A DNA stretch of 64,000 nt. Source: Dryococelus australis (lineage: Eukaryota; Arthropoda; Insecta; Phasmatodea; Phasmatidae). Position numbers and translations under genes: made by a program. Each line of letters begins with the position of its first letter. The first letter of the stretch is position 1. The notes beneath the pieces are model-generated. The model worked only from the letters and a program-made list of their open reading frames with translations. It did no database searches and was not told the DNA's origin. This document shows positions 11,874-22,934 of this stretch, piece after piece. Location of the stretch: NCBI GenBank assembly GCA_029891345.1, contig CM057000.1:137066663-137130662 (forward strand). Direction: 5' to 3'.

Positions 11874-13090
11874 CCACGTTCTCACAAATCGTTGTGATTG
11901 GAGTTGTTCTGGTTTCGCAGCAAGATTTCGGACCATCCCATTTTGGGAGAAGCTTTGCTACTCTTCTCTGGCCAAACAATTTCTCAGCATACGGTACGGC
12001 CGTGAACTGGCCGTTCAACTGATCCTCTGCGGCTCCCGTCGACATGTTTATTACGGCGTCGCATCAAATACGAGGAGTTTCTAAACTAGACCCGCAAACG
12101 TCGGCTGCAGGTAAATCACGAAAAATGAGATGGTGAAAGCGTATGACCTATGATGTAAGTGAATGTCAGGACGCTACATATCTTTGAAGTAGGACATGAA
12201 GCAGTAGTTTATTACTACTGAAGATAGAACGCTCAGTGTATGGATACTGTGTAGAGGTAACTGTGACATGCAGGTTAGTAATCCATTTTTTAAATCCCAA
12301 GTACAAATACTACAGCGTCATGTAGATTAAAGCTGGATTTACAATAAACCAACAGCCCCAACACAGACAAAAATTGTTTCATCAGCCAATCAGGAGCAAG
12401 GTCACTCCGACAAATTCGCATCCCCTGCAGGCTGACCAAAATAGATTTTATTTATACTTTCGTCGGGTGTCTGACCAGTCGGCCTCGCTTGGCACTAGAG
12501 AAAAAACATGAACATAACCTTACAAAACAAAATATATTGCGTATTTCACTACTGTGGTAAATTTCACATTAAGGATATTATACTTACGTGTATGTCCTGG
12601 TTATCTTCTAACAGAAAGCCAATGAATTGAAGAAAATAAACATTCGTGGAAAATTAACTGCGTCGAAATCCCAAAATGCTTCGTTTACAAAGTTATCAAA
12701 GCAAAATAGTGTGCAATGACTTGTGATTCCTCCACACTCCATAGCAAGTTACTGGCCATTCTAGGAAACACTCGTCGGAAGAAAACTATCGGGGTATTTT
12801 TAACATTTAACTAGCTTTGGTGGCAGAAATGGTCGTGTTTGATTGTCGGGACGACCTTGTCGTGGCATTGCAAATACAGCAGAAGTCTAAGAAGTGTAGT
12901 AACCGTGTTTTTTTTTTGCATTAAATAATTTGGGGACTGCGACGGACACGCGATCTTCATTACGTCACACATTATCCAGACGTTCGGTGTTCCATACTGA
13001 ACATTTTCTCCAGTATTTGTAATAAACTAGTGGTTTAAGTCCAACTTGAAATATGCGTAACTCTCTTACGATACGCTTTAGACCATAAGT
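11873..13090. other. No gene seen
   Basis: Mixed sequence without a recognisable gene or a repeat shared with the rest of the window. Confidence 0.35.
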
Positions 13091-13092
13091 CG

Positions 13093-13156
13093 TATATATA
13101 TATCTGTCTGTGTGTGTGTGTGCGTGTGTGGGAGGAAGGATATATATATATATATC
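13093..13156. repeat. AT/GT microsatellites
   Basis: Short ATATAT, TGTGTG and ATATAT runs flank a purine-rich GGGAGGAAGG segment. They produce open frames on both strands with no meaning. Confidence 0.85.
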
Positions 13157-13167
13157 CCTCCTTCCAT

Positions 13168-13212
13168 TTTCGTCATTAACCCTCAACCGAAGATTGTCGG
13201 TCTAATCGAGAT
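13168..13212 (-). repeat. Solo end of the 25.2-kb foldback family
   Basis: The segment GATTGTCGGTCTAATCGAGA followed by TACATTCCGTGTA matches the right terminus of the foldback element ending at 25560. No matching left arm is present nearby. CTCAATTAGACCG at 13330 may be a trace of the other end. Confidence 0.5.
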
Positions 13213-13418
13213 ACATTCCGTGTATGGTGTACTCCAGAAGAATGGACACACTTCACAATTTACGCTAAAGATACACAGGGTTCTGGTCGCCGCACTTAAC
13301 TTCCCCCAGCGAAACTCAAGGTGCGTGGAACTCAATTAGACCGGGCCAGCGCGACGGGCAGCAGAGCTGAAAGTCTAAAGTTTGGAGGGATGCGAGACCT
13401 TAAGAGTGGGATGGACCC

Positions 13419-13433
13419 CCCCCCCCCCCCCCC
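13419..13433. repeat. Poly(C) run
   Basis: A C homopolymer of about 15 bases. The open frames crossing it read as proline runs and are not supported as genes. Confidence 0.9.
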
Positions 13434-14555
13434 ACACCACCCCAAGCTACGTCCAATGTCAAGAAGCGAGGGAGCGATACGGGCGACACTGGCACGTACT
13501 TATAGAGCATCATCGCTCCTACGCACAAGGCGTGCAGTGTGTTTCCGTTGTAACGCTGTACTGTGCAAATTAGATTTGCAACATAGGGGTTTCATGACAC
13601 GCAATGAAAGCCCACAGATTACACTACGCCCGTATCTTTGTACTTTTCTCTTGCCGGTTACGGAAACTGCATAGGCAAGCTTTAAAAATTCTATATTTGA
13701 CTGTTTTCACGAATTTTTTTTCTCTAAGAATTCACATTTTATACGAAAAAAGTAAGAAAAAATGGGGGCATAGATAATTGTTTATGTTTTCTGACAAAAA
13801 TTCGTAATTGCAGAACATCTAACTATATTTGATGCACGATAACTTCGGCCTTTTCTGAAGCCCTGCCACAATTGTACTTTTGGTTACTGATTATATATCC
13901 TTCCGCTACATGTAAACATAAACACTGCCATGTGACTTCTACTTTTATAACTGTCAAATGCGATGATTCTTATTTACAGCTGTTGAAAGAATTACGTCGT
14001 ATTGCAGAAACCATTTCCTACGAATGTTCACAATGTAGGCCTATAACAATATTTAGGTCAGCTTTATAACTATTTGTTACACACGATATAGCACGTTACA
14101 TATAATACACATTAATATTTATCCACGACGGTGATTGTTACAACTGTGGCGGAAACAACAGTAGTATTTAACCTGTTGTTATTAGTATGTGTTTGGAATA
14201 AAAATTTAAACGAAGGGACAACCAGTCCAACGAAACGACGCAGTAAATTCAAGCACGCAACTCGTGTCGCTTATTTATTGTACATCGACAAACGTAAAAG
14301 GTAGTGGTGAACATGCAAACACATAGGCCTGCTGTAACATTTATTCTGCTAATATTTACATGCATCGGTACTTACTGGTTTGTAGGTTTATTTTATTATT
14401 TATTTGAATTTATCTGGGCGGGCTTAGTATTTCATTGGGATTGTTGCAGACATTCAAATCACAGAAAAGTAAGCTCGTTCTAGCACAAAGGTACAACGCT
14501 GTGATACATAGACGTGAAGGTAAATAATTAGTTTCGTCATAAAATCAGTTCATCG
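13434..14555. other. No gene seen
   Basis: The first 200 bp are moderately GC-rich and the remainder is AT-rich. No recognisable domain or shared repeat is visible. Confidence 0.35.
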
Positions 14556-14675
14556 TTAAAACGTATAAATTTTACACATATTTGAAATCAACACACACAC
14601 ACACACCTGGCCTGCGTAACGATTACAACGCAGCCACCACGCCATTTCACACCCAACGATCACAACACATCTCAC

Positions 14676-14840
14676 TCTGCCGTGGAAACACATATTTATC
14701 ACAACATTGTAACTTCCGTAGGATGTTTCAAAAACACGAGTACGAACTTGACGCTTCATTGAGAAACACGCCGTGTCATGGTATGTCGCCACACCACTGT
14801 CAGTCGTAATGCACTGGGTATGATCGCCCGCCGCCGCCAT
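14676..14840 (-). CDS. Candidate first exon, unrecognised (MAAAGDHTQ)
   Basis: A minus-strand open frame starts at ATG 14840 in a good translation context (CAATATGGCGGCGG). It reads MAAAGDHTQCITTDSG and later FSMKRQVRTRVFE, and is followed by a possible 5' splice site at 14675 (AGA/GTGAGA). The GCCGCCGCC stretch gives local CpG content. I do not recognise the protein. Without a following exon this may be a chance open frame; the frame continues to 14556, but the tail there is low complexity (repeated CV residues from a CA repeat). It is listed because three other minus-strand starts of similar look occur in the window. Confidence 0.22.
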
Positions 14841-14876
14841 ATTGGGAACGCTTTCCACACCACGTCTGCCAACCTG

Positions 14877-17375
14877 CTGGATTTGTAAGTGTCGCGCAAC
14901 GAGCTATGTCGCGCCATCGCATCTAAGATATGTCGTTGTATCTAACTAACATATAATAGGTATTTAAACAATGAAATCTCGTTTGAGTTGTAAATTACAA
15001 TCTCAGACATCATTACTGTTACTGTAATTAGTATGAGATGTACTGAAATTAGAAATAACAACATGTATACCTTTCTTACACAGGTGGTACGATCTTCCCG
15101 AGAGAGAGATGAGAGACAGAGAGAACGAGAGAGACACTCTCTGTTTCGCTTATTGAACATTTATTCCGGGCGGAAACAAAAATACCAGCCTACACACGAG
15201 AATTGGCGCGGATATTCTTAACTACAGCAATGAAATGTGTTTCCGTCAGTGCTACCTAACAATAAAAATATATCAATTGGCAACGTTTAACTCACAAATA
15301 GTATACGTAAAACGAGGTTAAAAAATATTGTAACTGTGAACTATTTCTTACCGGCCATTGCCAACACGTCGCTGCTCTCGCTGTTATTAATTCGTATTTA
15401 ATACGAAATAGATTTTAAAAGTTATATAACATACTAAGGTAAAGTTTCATTTATTCAATAATACAGTACTCTAAAGTTAATCACAGTGTTAAATATTAGT
15501 GGAATATAAGTTACTTGAAAAACAGGTTGACATAATACGCCTAGGGTGATTTTTCAAAGGTTCGATTCCAAAAGGACGAACAAAGTGTGGATGGACTATA
15601 CTGAGATACGCGTATTTTCTCGTAAACAACTACTGGTCCATCCCACTTGTGTGCGAATACAGCGAGGCGACGAGCCGATAGGGTGACGGGTGGAGGCGAG
15701 AAGTACTAGCGGGAGCTAAGTCCTCGGACTGCGAGCATCGCTACAGTGAAGTGTGAGGCTTGCGAACGGGATTAGACAATAATTTCATAGTTGTGTTTTT
15801 ACCGCCATGCCTGGCTGGAAATGTCATGTTCGCTGCCCTGCGCAGGAGACGATAAGTAATGCTGTAAGATATCGTCTTTAGCGACCTTGGCAAAGGGCAA
15901 ACTTGTTAGTCTGAAGATAAAATTGTCAGTGTCACACATACGTTACACATATTGCCACACATACGTTACACAACACGTGTGGCAAAAAACTGCAAGCACG
16001 GACTTAACACAACTGTGTCATGTCCCTCGTAAAAATTCATTGTAGCTCTTTTCCACATAAGCAGAAATTTGTACGTCCATATTTAACTTTACTTAGTACA
16101 TGAGCTGCATAAATTTATAGCAAACATATTCAACACGCGTAATACTCTAAAACACTAAAGGCTCGCTATAGCGAATTACCAATCTCCGCTATAAACTTAC
16201 AGTATATATTTTTTCTTTGTAATTACATTGATATTCTCGGCGGTTCATGTAGTACGATTTTGTACTTGTAAAAACATTTAAATAAAAAAAGTTTGTTCAA
16301 AATTTTTTTTTGTTAAATATGGAAATGTATTTCCAGCAAATAAATTCATGCTAGAAAAAATAATTAAAATCTTTTATGGCATGTGCATATTCTTCAAAAT
16401 TTCTGTTTACTAACTACCTTACGACCTAATCAAAATGAGAGTCTTGTCGAACAATCTTCAACAAATACGAGGAATCTCAATTTGACTAGGATAAACTCTG
16501 AAACATAGAATCTTATCGAAATGATTGAAGTGATAGCGGCTTTTAACAGGAGATAAACTCAGAGTTAACAATAATTCCACAAATTCATATTTTTTAAGAC
16601 AGAAATCTACATGCAACAAAATACTCTCTAAACAAAAAAATCTTCGCTAACTCAGTTAAATGATTCCTGATACAAAGAAGCCCAGACATTTTAAAGGCCT
16701 GCCATTTAAGTATCACAATATCACATCTTCTCTTCAGTAAACCCCGGAATGTTCCATTCATCGGTAATAGCATTCCAAATTTGGGGAATATGTTCAATAT
16801 ATTAAAAATAATATGTAAGCTTGGTTTTTCAAGCAACCTTTTCGCACAATGTGGCGAATGAAAAATATAACTAATCATTAGATTTAATATTCTCTTTGGT
16901 TGTTGTCAGTAAACGAAGTTTGACTAAAATCTGATTAATCGTCTCAAATACACGGTTTACCACGCTGAAAGTAAAATAAAGCCTTCGTTTTCAAAATGAG
17001 TGCTGGACTGTACTGGCCCTTTTTCATTTTTAAAACATACTAATCAGAGACATAAACGGGAACTAGGATTCGGAAATAAAAATATTCTTTACTTATTAAA
17101 TTCTTAATTTCTTAAATTCGAAAGTATACGCGGTTGAAAAGAAATATTGAATTGTTTTAAATTACATCTATACTAATTAACGCCTGCGCTCTGTTTGAGA
17201 GTGGGTGGACGGCGCCAATTAAGGACCCCGCCTACCTGGAGGTATTATCATAGTTTGAGCCCGAGAAGCACAGGGACGATAAGGGTGACTCTACCACGTG
17301 CATCATGTGCGCCAACACCGTTATAGACACAAGGCGCCGAAAGGGCATGCAGTGTTCCCGCAGCTTTGAGCGTAC
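14877..17375. other. No gene seen
   Basis: Mostly AT-rich. A GC-richer patch at 15655-15850 holds a very short frame (MPGWKCHVRCPAQE) without support. An AGGGTGATTTTTCAAAGGTT phrase near 15544 resembles one near 27352 and may be an end of another transposon family. A 62-codon frame near 15033 consists of GAGAGA repeats. Confidence 0.35.
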
Positions 17376-17379
17376 CTAT

Positions 17380-17630
17380 GGGACTTCAAGCGGCGACCCT
17401 ACAGGTTTGAAGGCTGTCAACATCGAGATGTTGAGCGCCGACGAGGATGGAACGAGGTGAGTACGGAATGCAAGGGTGGGGGAAACAGAAGATCCCCGAG
17501 AAAACCCGCCAACCAGCGCCATATTCCAGCACGATTCCCACGTGAGGAAATCCGGGAGCAACCCGGCAGGGGATCGAACCCGGTTAGACTTGGTGGGAGA
17601 TATCACACCACCGCGACCAAATGACTCTAT
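17380..17630 (-). mobile_element. tRNA-derived SINE (family A), minus strand
   Basis: Read on the minus strand, it has a tRNA-like head with B box GGGTTCGATCCCC, then a body shared with the copies at 29200-29475 and 63315-63642: GGGAATCGTGC, GGCGGGTTTTCTCGGGGATC, and ATCTCGATGTTGACAG near the 3' end. The A box is degenerate and the copy abuts the MITE at 17631. It would originally have been transcribed by RNA polymerase III. Confidence 0.75.
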
Positions 17631-18417
17631 AGGCTGTTCACGGTAAAGTGAGCACTTTTAAGGCCCTCCCAACAGGCATTAACCAACAATAAATATATCT
17701 TATTGCAGCCTCTGGCATTAAATCTTGGGGGTGGGGAAATGTATACACTGTATTTATTGGTCACATTGCAATGTTTATTTAAGGTGGATCAGTCCCCACC
17801 ATCTTGGATTTTCACTATTTTTGTCATAAGTTCCATTCAAGAATATTTAATGAAATTTTTCGCAAGACATGACATACAAAATAGCTCCTTAAGCTTAATC
17901 ACCACATTACATTTCTATATAATTTATAATTTTTCCACTAGTGATTAAAGGCAAGAAATGAATAATTTTATCTTGCTTTCGGTCACAGAAATGGACCTGG
18001 CAAAAATAGTCTAGCAATACATGTTTTAGAACATGTGCAATGTAAGGCCCTACGCTTTGTGGAAGACATAACTAAAATGCAAAATCTGTGATGAAATTTA
18101 CGACGAAAATTCCAAAATTCCAAGATGATCCACCTTAACACTTACAGTACCTATGTCCACTACAACGGACATGGTTTGTGAGTGATCTACCTTGTGACTC
18201 TCAAGCACCAAGCAAGTATTTAATTGGTTGCTTGAATGAATCAAGAGTTGTATCTGGGAAAGTACAGCACGAACGAGAATATTATTTCTTTGCAACACTT
18301 GAAGTACATAGTTAAAGCGGGACTGAAAGGGTTAAAAAGCAGCAGGAAGATGGACATTGGATGAAAGGAAAAATTTAGAAGGGCCTTAAAACGTGCTCAT
18401 TTCACCGTGAACAGTCT
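17631..18417. mobile_element. GGCTGTTCACGG MITE, subfamily 3, split by an insertion
   Basis: The termini are AGGCTGTTCACGGTAAAGTG and TCATTTCACCGTGAACAG. The two outer pieces, 17631-17782 and 18332-18417, join to match the uninterrupted copy at 58031-58267 almost base for base (GGCATTAACCA, TAAATATATCTTA, GCAGCCTC). The interruption is 17783-18331. Confidence 0.9.
17783..18331. mobile_element. TTAA-flanked insertion (piggyBac-like non-autonomous)
   Basis: A 549-bp insert sits between TTAA at 17779-17782 and TTAA at 18332-18335, inside a MITE whose empty-site form is known from 58.2 kb. The right end read inward begins CCCTTTCAGTCCC, in the style of piggyBac termini. The left end reads GGTGGATCAGTCCCC, sharing only TCAGTCCC. 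An inner inverted pair, AAGGTGGATCA at the left and TGATCCACCTT at 18125-18135, suggests rearrangement of the left end. No transposase is present. Confidence 0.65.
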
Positions 18418-18429
18418 ATATCATTTTAT

Positions 18430-19824
18430 TGGTGTAAAGTATGTAGAAAGGTTCAATGCCTGGTCCTTGAGTATATTTGTGCGTATATTTTTGAGATGCA
18501 GAATTTAGAGAAGCCGTTTTTAGCTATGATGTAGTGCTATGAAATGGCGTCTCTAATTTGCGCGACACGTCTTCAAAGCCCTGAACAGGTGTTGTCTGAG
18601 ATGTGTGTTTCTTTCGTTGATCAGCACATTGGGAGCACGTCTAATAGTTTCTTGGGAGAAACTATCTTTCAAACTCTCTGCAACGCAGTTCAAACACCAG
18701 GTAGGAATGCCCTGTAGTAAGAACAGGAAGATTTCGCGAATCCATTTCAGGACAAGGTAGACGTCCACCACCTTGTACTCTGAAGTCACCTTTGCAATTG
18801 GATCACAGATCATTAGACACGCCCTGGACGACTCTGAGCCAATAGCACACTTGCAAGGAAATAAGTAGCGAATAGCAAGTGCCATACTGGTTTCTTGTGT
18901 ATATTTTTGTTTCCTGAGTTTGTATGATAACAATAATAATAAGTACTTATGTTCCTATATTTACTTTTTGCCAGATTTATTTCAACTTGCTTGTTCACAT
19001 TTGCGTACATCAGAGCCAAAATGCTAACTAGGGTTCCAGTTGGTATGTTGTGAGGCTGTATTTTATTTTTATAACTACTACTTTATTCAAATTAATAGTT
19101 ATATTCCAAAGTAATGTTTTTTTCTGGCATAATGTATTTAATACACTATTCCCTGAATTTATAGAGATCTACGAACTTTAAATTGTCTCTCCTGAAAACT
19201 TTGCAATATGGACTTACACTGCTTGGCATCTAACCCGCCCATGTGAGTAGTAACACTGGCTACTCTCTGGATCAGCGACCATTGAACAAACATCTGAGAC
19301 TCAAGTGTACACAGGACTGTAGAGTCTAGGCTACAGGTAATTGAAATCGCGAAATTTTCCTATCCCTACCTATAAGGCCCGGAACAATGTGAGGACGTTA
19401 CTTTTGATCGTTTTTAACTAACTTGAGTAACAAGCACATTTCACTTTACACGGAACCATTCTTGAAGAAGCCAGCTTCGGTAAACATCACTGTGTATTTT
19501 GCTTTAATATGAATTCTAAAATACAGTTGTTATATCAGTTTACTACTATAATGGTTATGAAAAAACGCACTGTGTCTCATGGTTGCAAAAAAAATATTTT
19601 GTTGCTAAAATCTAATCTCTAAACAGCAATATAAAGATTGCTGTCGAATAACTCGCATTACATGTCAGCAGTTTTTTTAAATACGGGACTAATAAAATTA
19701 ATACTGGCATTTAGCACAAAGCACTGACACCTTAATCCAAATTTAATATTTAAATATGTAAAACAGTTCACGTAGACTCTACACGAACTTCGTAAAGTTT
19801 AGCCGAGCTGGAGCAATAAAGCTT
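18430..19824. other. No gene seen
   Basis: The 126-codon minus-strand frame (18933-18553) has no recognisable domain, and no repeat family is evident. Confidence 0.35.
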
Positions 19825-20307
19825 GGCTCACGACAATCCGTCGCATCCGTCAGTCGCCGCCGTCCGTCAGTCAGTCATCCGTCTGTTTTTTTCGCCCGTC
19901 AGTTGAAAGCGACTCACAACAATCCGTCGTCCGTCAATCATTCTGTACGGCAATATTTCAGCGTGACAACTTAAGATCGCGATCTTTCTTTCGTAGAAGG
20001 TTATTTTGGTTGGAGATACATTTTCAAGAGAGAAATATTTTGGCGTAATAATAATTTTACTGATAAATATTTATACTGCATTATTGTTTTCGTTTTAAAT
20101 TCCCGAACTCACCACCATGGCAAATAAACGCATATCCACCGCCTTGCATTTGATTTAAAAGTGTGTATTCGCGTCTGCGGAATGTCATCAGAAGGCGGTG
20201 GCCCATCCGTAAGTCCGTCGAAAGTTAAAGTTCGAGATATAGTGGACGGATCACGTGACCGTCTGACGGACGGGCGACTGACGGATGAGACGGATGGTTG
20301 TGAGTCC
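19825..20307. mobile_element. Inverted-repeat element with CCGTC-rich arms
   Basis: The left arm (19825-19885) and the complement of the right arm (20247-20307) align over about 60 bp: GGCTCACGACAATCCGTC against GGACTCACAACCATCCGTC, both continuing into CATCCGTCAGTCGCC and repeated CGTC units. A third partial copy of the terminal motif lies inside the left half at 19911-19940. Length is about 483 bp and there is no coding capacity. A hAT or PIF/Harbinger relation is possible, but the target duplication is unclear. Confidence 0.8.
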
Positions 20308-21757
20308 ACCTCAACGCATCCAAACAATATTGTCGTATGTTCTTTCACTTGTTTATAGTTGAAAGAATCGTACCTCAAGACTCATTATGGTTAATATAAG
20401 CTTTCGTAAAGGTTTCGAATTTCATTCGCTTTGCTCAGATCAAAAGAGAAGTAACATACGATGGAGAATGCATTGCTTTATTAAGCTCGTTCTGCTGAAT
20501 TGCACCGCCAGTTTCTTCCAAGTAGCCGTTTTGTAGTAATGACATACTCATTTTTCTTGCAACATTATCTATAAAATAAACATTCTACCAAAGGAACTGT
20601 ATCGTTTAGTGATGCGTTTTGGGAAACTTACGTGTAAATATGAAGATATTCTTCTAAACTCAAAAATTCACTGCTTTCAACAAAAAGAAGGCCATGCAGT
20701 GACACGTCTTTCGCCTTATGTCACAACGAAGATGGATTGCGACTTCTCGACCTCGTAGCCAGGTCACGTTCAACGGTCGTAAACACCTCGATTACGAATT
20801 CAATCAGCGCTGGTTGTCACCAGTTCAAATAAGGCCGAGGTGTGAAGTTAGTACTGGAATGAAGCTGCAAACACTTGGCACTGCAGTGTGGTCCGAGAGC
20901 AGCGAATCGCGTAACTCGTCTGCAGCGATCTTCAGGGTTCTGCGTTGTTGTCGCGCTAAACGCTGCGGAAATACCAACCAGCGCTACCGACTCCGAGAGG
21001 AGTTTCGACCCGTACAAATATACACCGGGCTAAAATGGTATCATCTGCCTTATTTCAGTATCGATTTACTCTCGCTGTGGACACTAGACAGCGAAATGTC
21101 CGAGTGTGATGCTATAGAAAGCTAATTTACGGACGTAGCCGCAAACCCATTGCTTCAGGAAATTGTAAAGCTATATTTCTCTGTGCATTAGGCTGCAGAT
21201 CATGGATCGTCTTTTTGGCCAGTACTAGGGTTTGTAGAAGGGCACAAAGATAGGTGTGATTTTTTACGCCTTCTTGCAAATTTTTGCTCTGTGTTGGGCT
21301 TCACAAAAAATAAGAGGAACATGGTGCTAAATTTCAAAGGCATGTACTGCCAGACGGCTTATAAGCAACAACGACATACGACTAAATTCACACCCCACGA
21401 AATGCTGAAAGATGAGAGAGCTACTACACATAGTGTAGGGCCTACACATGTATGCAAGGCGAAGACCTGGGCACACATTAGAAAAGTTTGATGAACCATT
21501 TACTTATACACAGAACAAAGCTATTGGAAATCACTAGTTGTTTATTATGTGTATGAATATGTAGTGACGTGTGATTTTTTTCCTGCCGAATGAGCTACCA
21601 TAGTGCTTGAATTTAAGGTCACAAAACGAAAAAGTGAAGGTGTAAAAAAAATTTATAAGAAATATTGTAATTGCCAGTTAAAACTTAAGGAATTGCAATA
21701 CTAATAATTATCCATACCGGTATTTGATATTTAAATTTGTGTAAAAATATTAGGTAT
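20308..21757. other. No gene seen
   Basis: The 135-codon frame at 20718-21125 is not recognisable and lies in a GC-richer patch (20700-21020). I see no domain and no splice pattern I would trust. Confidence 0.35.
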
Positions 21758-21971
21758 AGGCTGTTCACAGTAAAGTTACTTATCACTTTCAGTCATTTTT
21801 TAAATTCTTTAACCACCTCTTTAAATAAATATTGATATGTAAGTATTAAACACAGTTTGTGTATTCCACCACACTCGGAAGTTAACGCCTAAGGCCACAT
21901 AAAATTTATTTATGGGCTATTATTCCAAACGAGGGGGCTTTGAAAAGTGCTCACTTTACCTTGAGTAGACT
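21758..21971. mobile_element. GGCTGTTCACGG MITE, short subfamily 2
   Basis: The TIRs are AGGCTGTTCACAGTAAAGT and GCTCACTTTACCTTGAGTAG. The interior (TTTTTTAAATTCTTTAACCA, TTAACGCCTAAGG) matches the copy at 11545-11780. Confidence 0.88.
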
Positions 21972-22076
21972 ATAATACTTAACATCTCGTCGACAGCGAG
22001 GTCATTAGAGACGGAACAAGTTGCTCGGTGAAGAAGGAGCGGGGACGGAACCATCACAGCAGTTTTCTGAAGTGGT

Positions 22077-22930
22077 TCCGAGAAAACGATGAAAAACCGA
22101 CACCAGGATGGCGCGACCGGTATTCGAATCCAAGTCATCCCGAACGGAGACAGTAGTAGGGCAATAGGCATGCACTCAACAGGAGCCAGGAGTGAGATCC
22201 GAGAAAACCATGAAAAACCGACACCAGGATGGCGCGACCGGTATTCGAACCCAAGTCATCCCGATCGGAGACAGTAGTAGGGCAATAGGCATGTACTCAG
22301 CAGGAGCCAGGAGTGGGTTCCGAGAAAACCATGAAAAACCGACACGAGGATGGCGCGACCGGTATTCGAATCCAAGTCATCCCGAACGGAGACAGTAGTA
22401 GGGCAATAGGCATGCACTCAGCAGGAGATAGGAGTGGGATCCGAGAAAACCATGAAAAACCGACACCTGGATGGCGCGACCGGTATTCGAACCCAAGTCA
22501 TCCCGAACGGAGACAGTAGTAGGGCAATAGGCATGCACTCAGCAGGAGCCAGGAGTGGGATCCGAGAAAACCATGAAAAACCGACACCAGGATGGCGCGA
22601 CAGGTATTCGAATCCAAGTCATCCCGAACGGAGACAGTAGTAGGGCAATAGGCATGCACTCAGCAGGAGCCAGGAGTGGGAACCGAGAAAACCATGAAAA
22701 ACCGACACCAGGATGGAGCGAACGGTATTCGAACCCAAGTCATCCCGATCGGAGACAGTAGTAGGGCAATAGGCATGCACTCAGCAGGAGCCAGGAGTGG
22801 GTTCCGAGAAAACCATGGAAAACCGACACCAGGATGGCGCGACCGGTATTCGAACCCAAGTCATCCCGAACGGAGACAGTAGTAGGGCAATAGGCATGCA
22901 CTCAGCAGGAGCCAGGAGTGGGATCCGAGA
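22077..22930. repeat. 121-bp satellite, about 7 copies, SINE-like
   Basis: Seven units 121 bp apart start at CCGAGAAAACCATGAAAAAC, with only a few substitutions each. The complement contains a tRNA B-box-like GGGTTCGAATACC followed by SINE-style sequence (GCCATCCTGG, GTTTTTCATGGTTTTC). This suggests the array grew from part of a tRNA-derived SINE. Since 121 is not a multiple of three, each unit restarts the same open frame in a new phase, giving a staircase of look-alike 68-codon frames. None is a gene. Confidence 0.95.
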
Positions 22931-22934
22931 TCCG

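Noticed and set aside
13321-13674. 117-codon frame with a proline run
   Set aside because: Created by a poly(C) tract. No domain and no exon signals.
20718-21125. 135-codon frame
   Set aside because: Unrecognisable, overlapped by a reverse frame, with no convincing start context. Not called as a gene.
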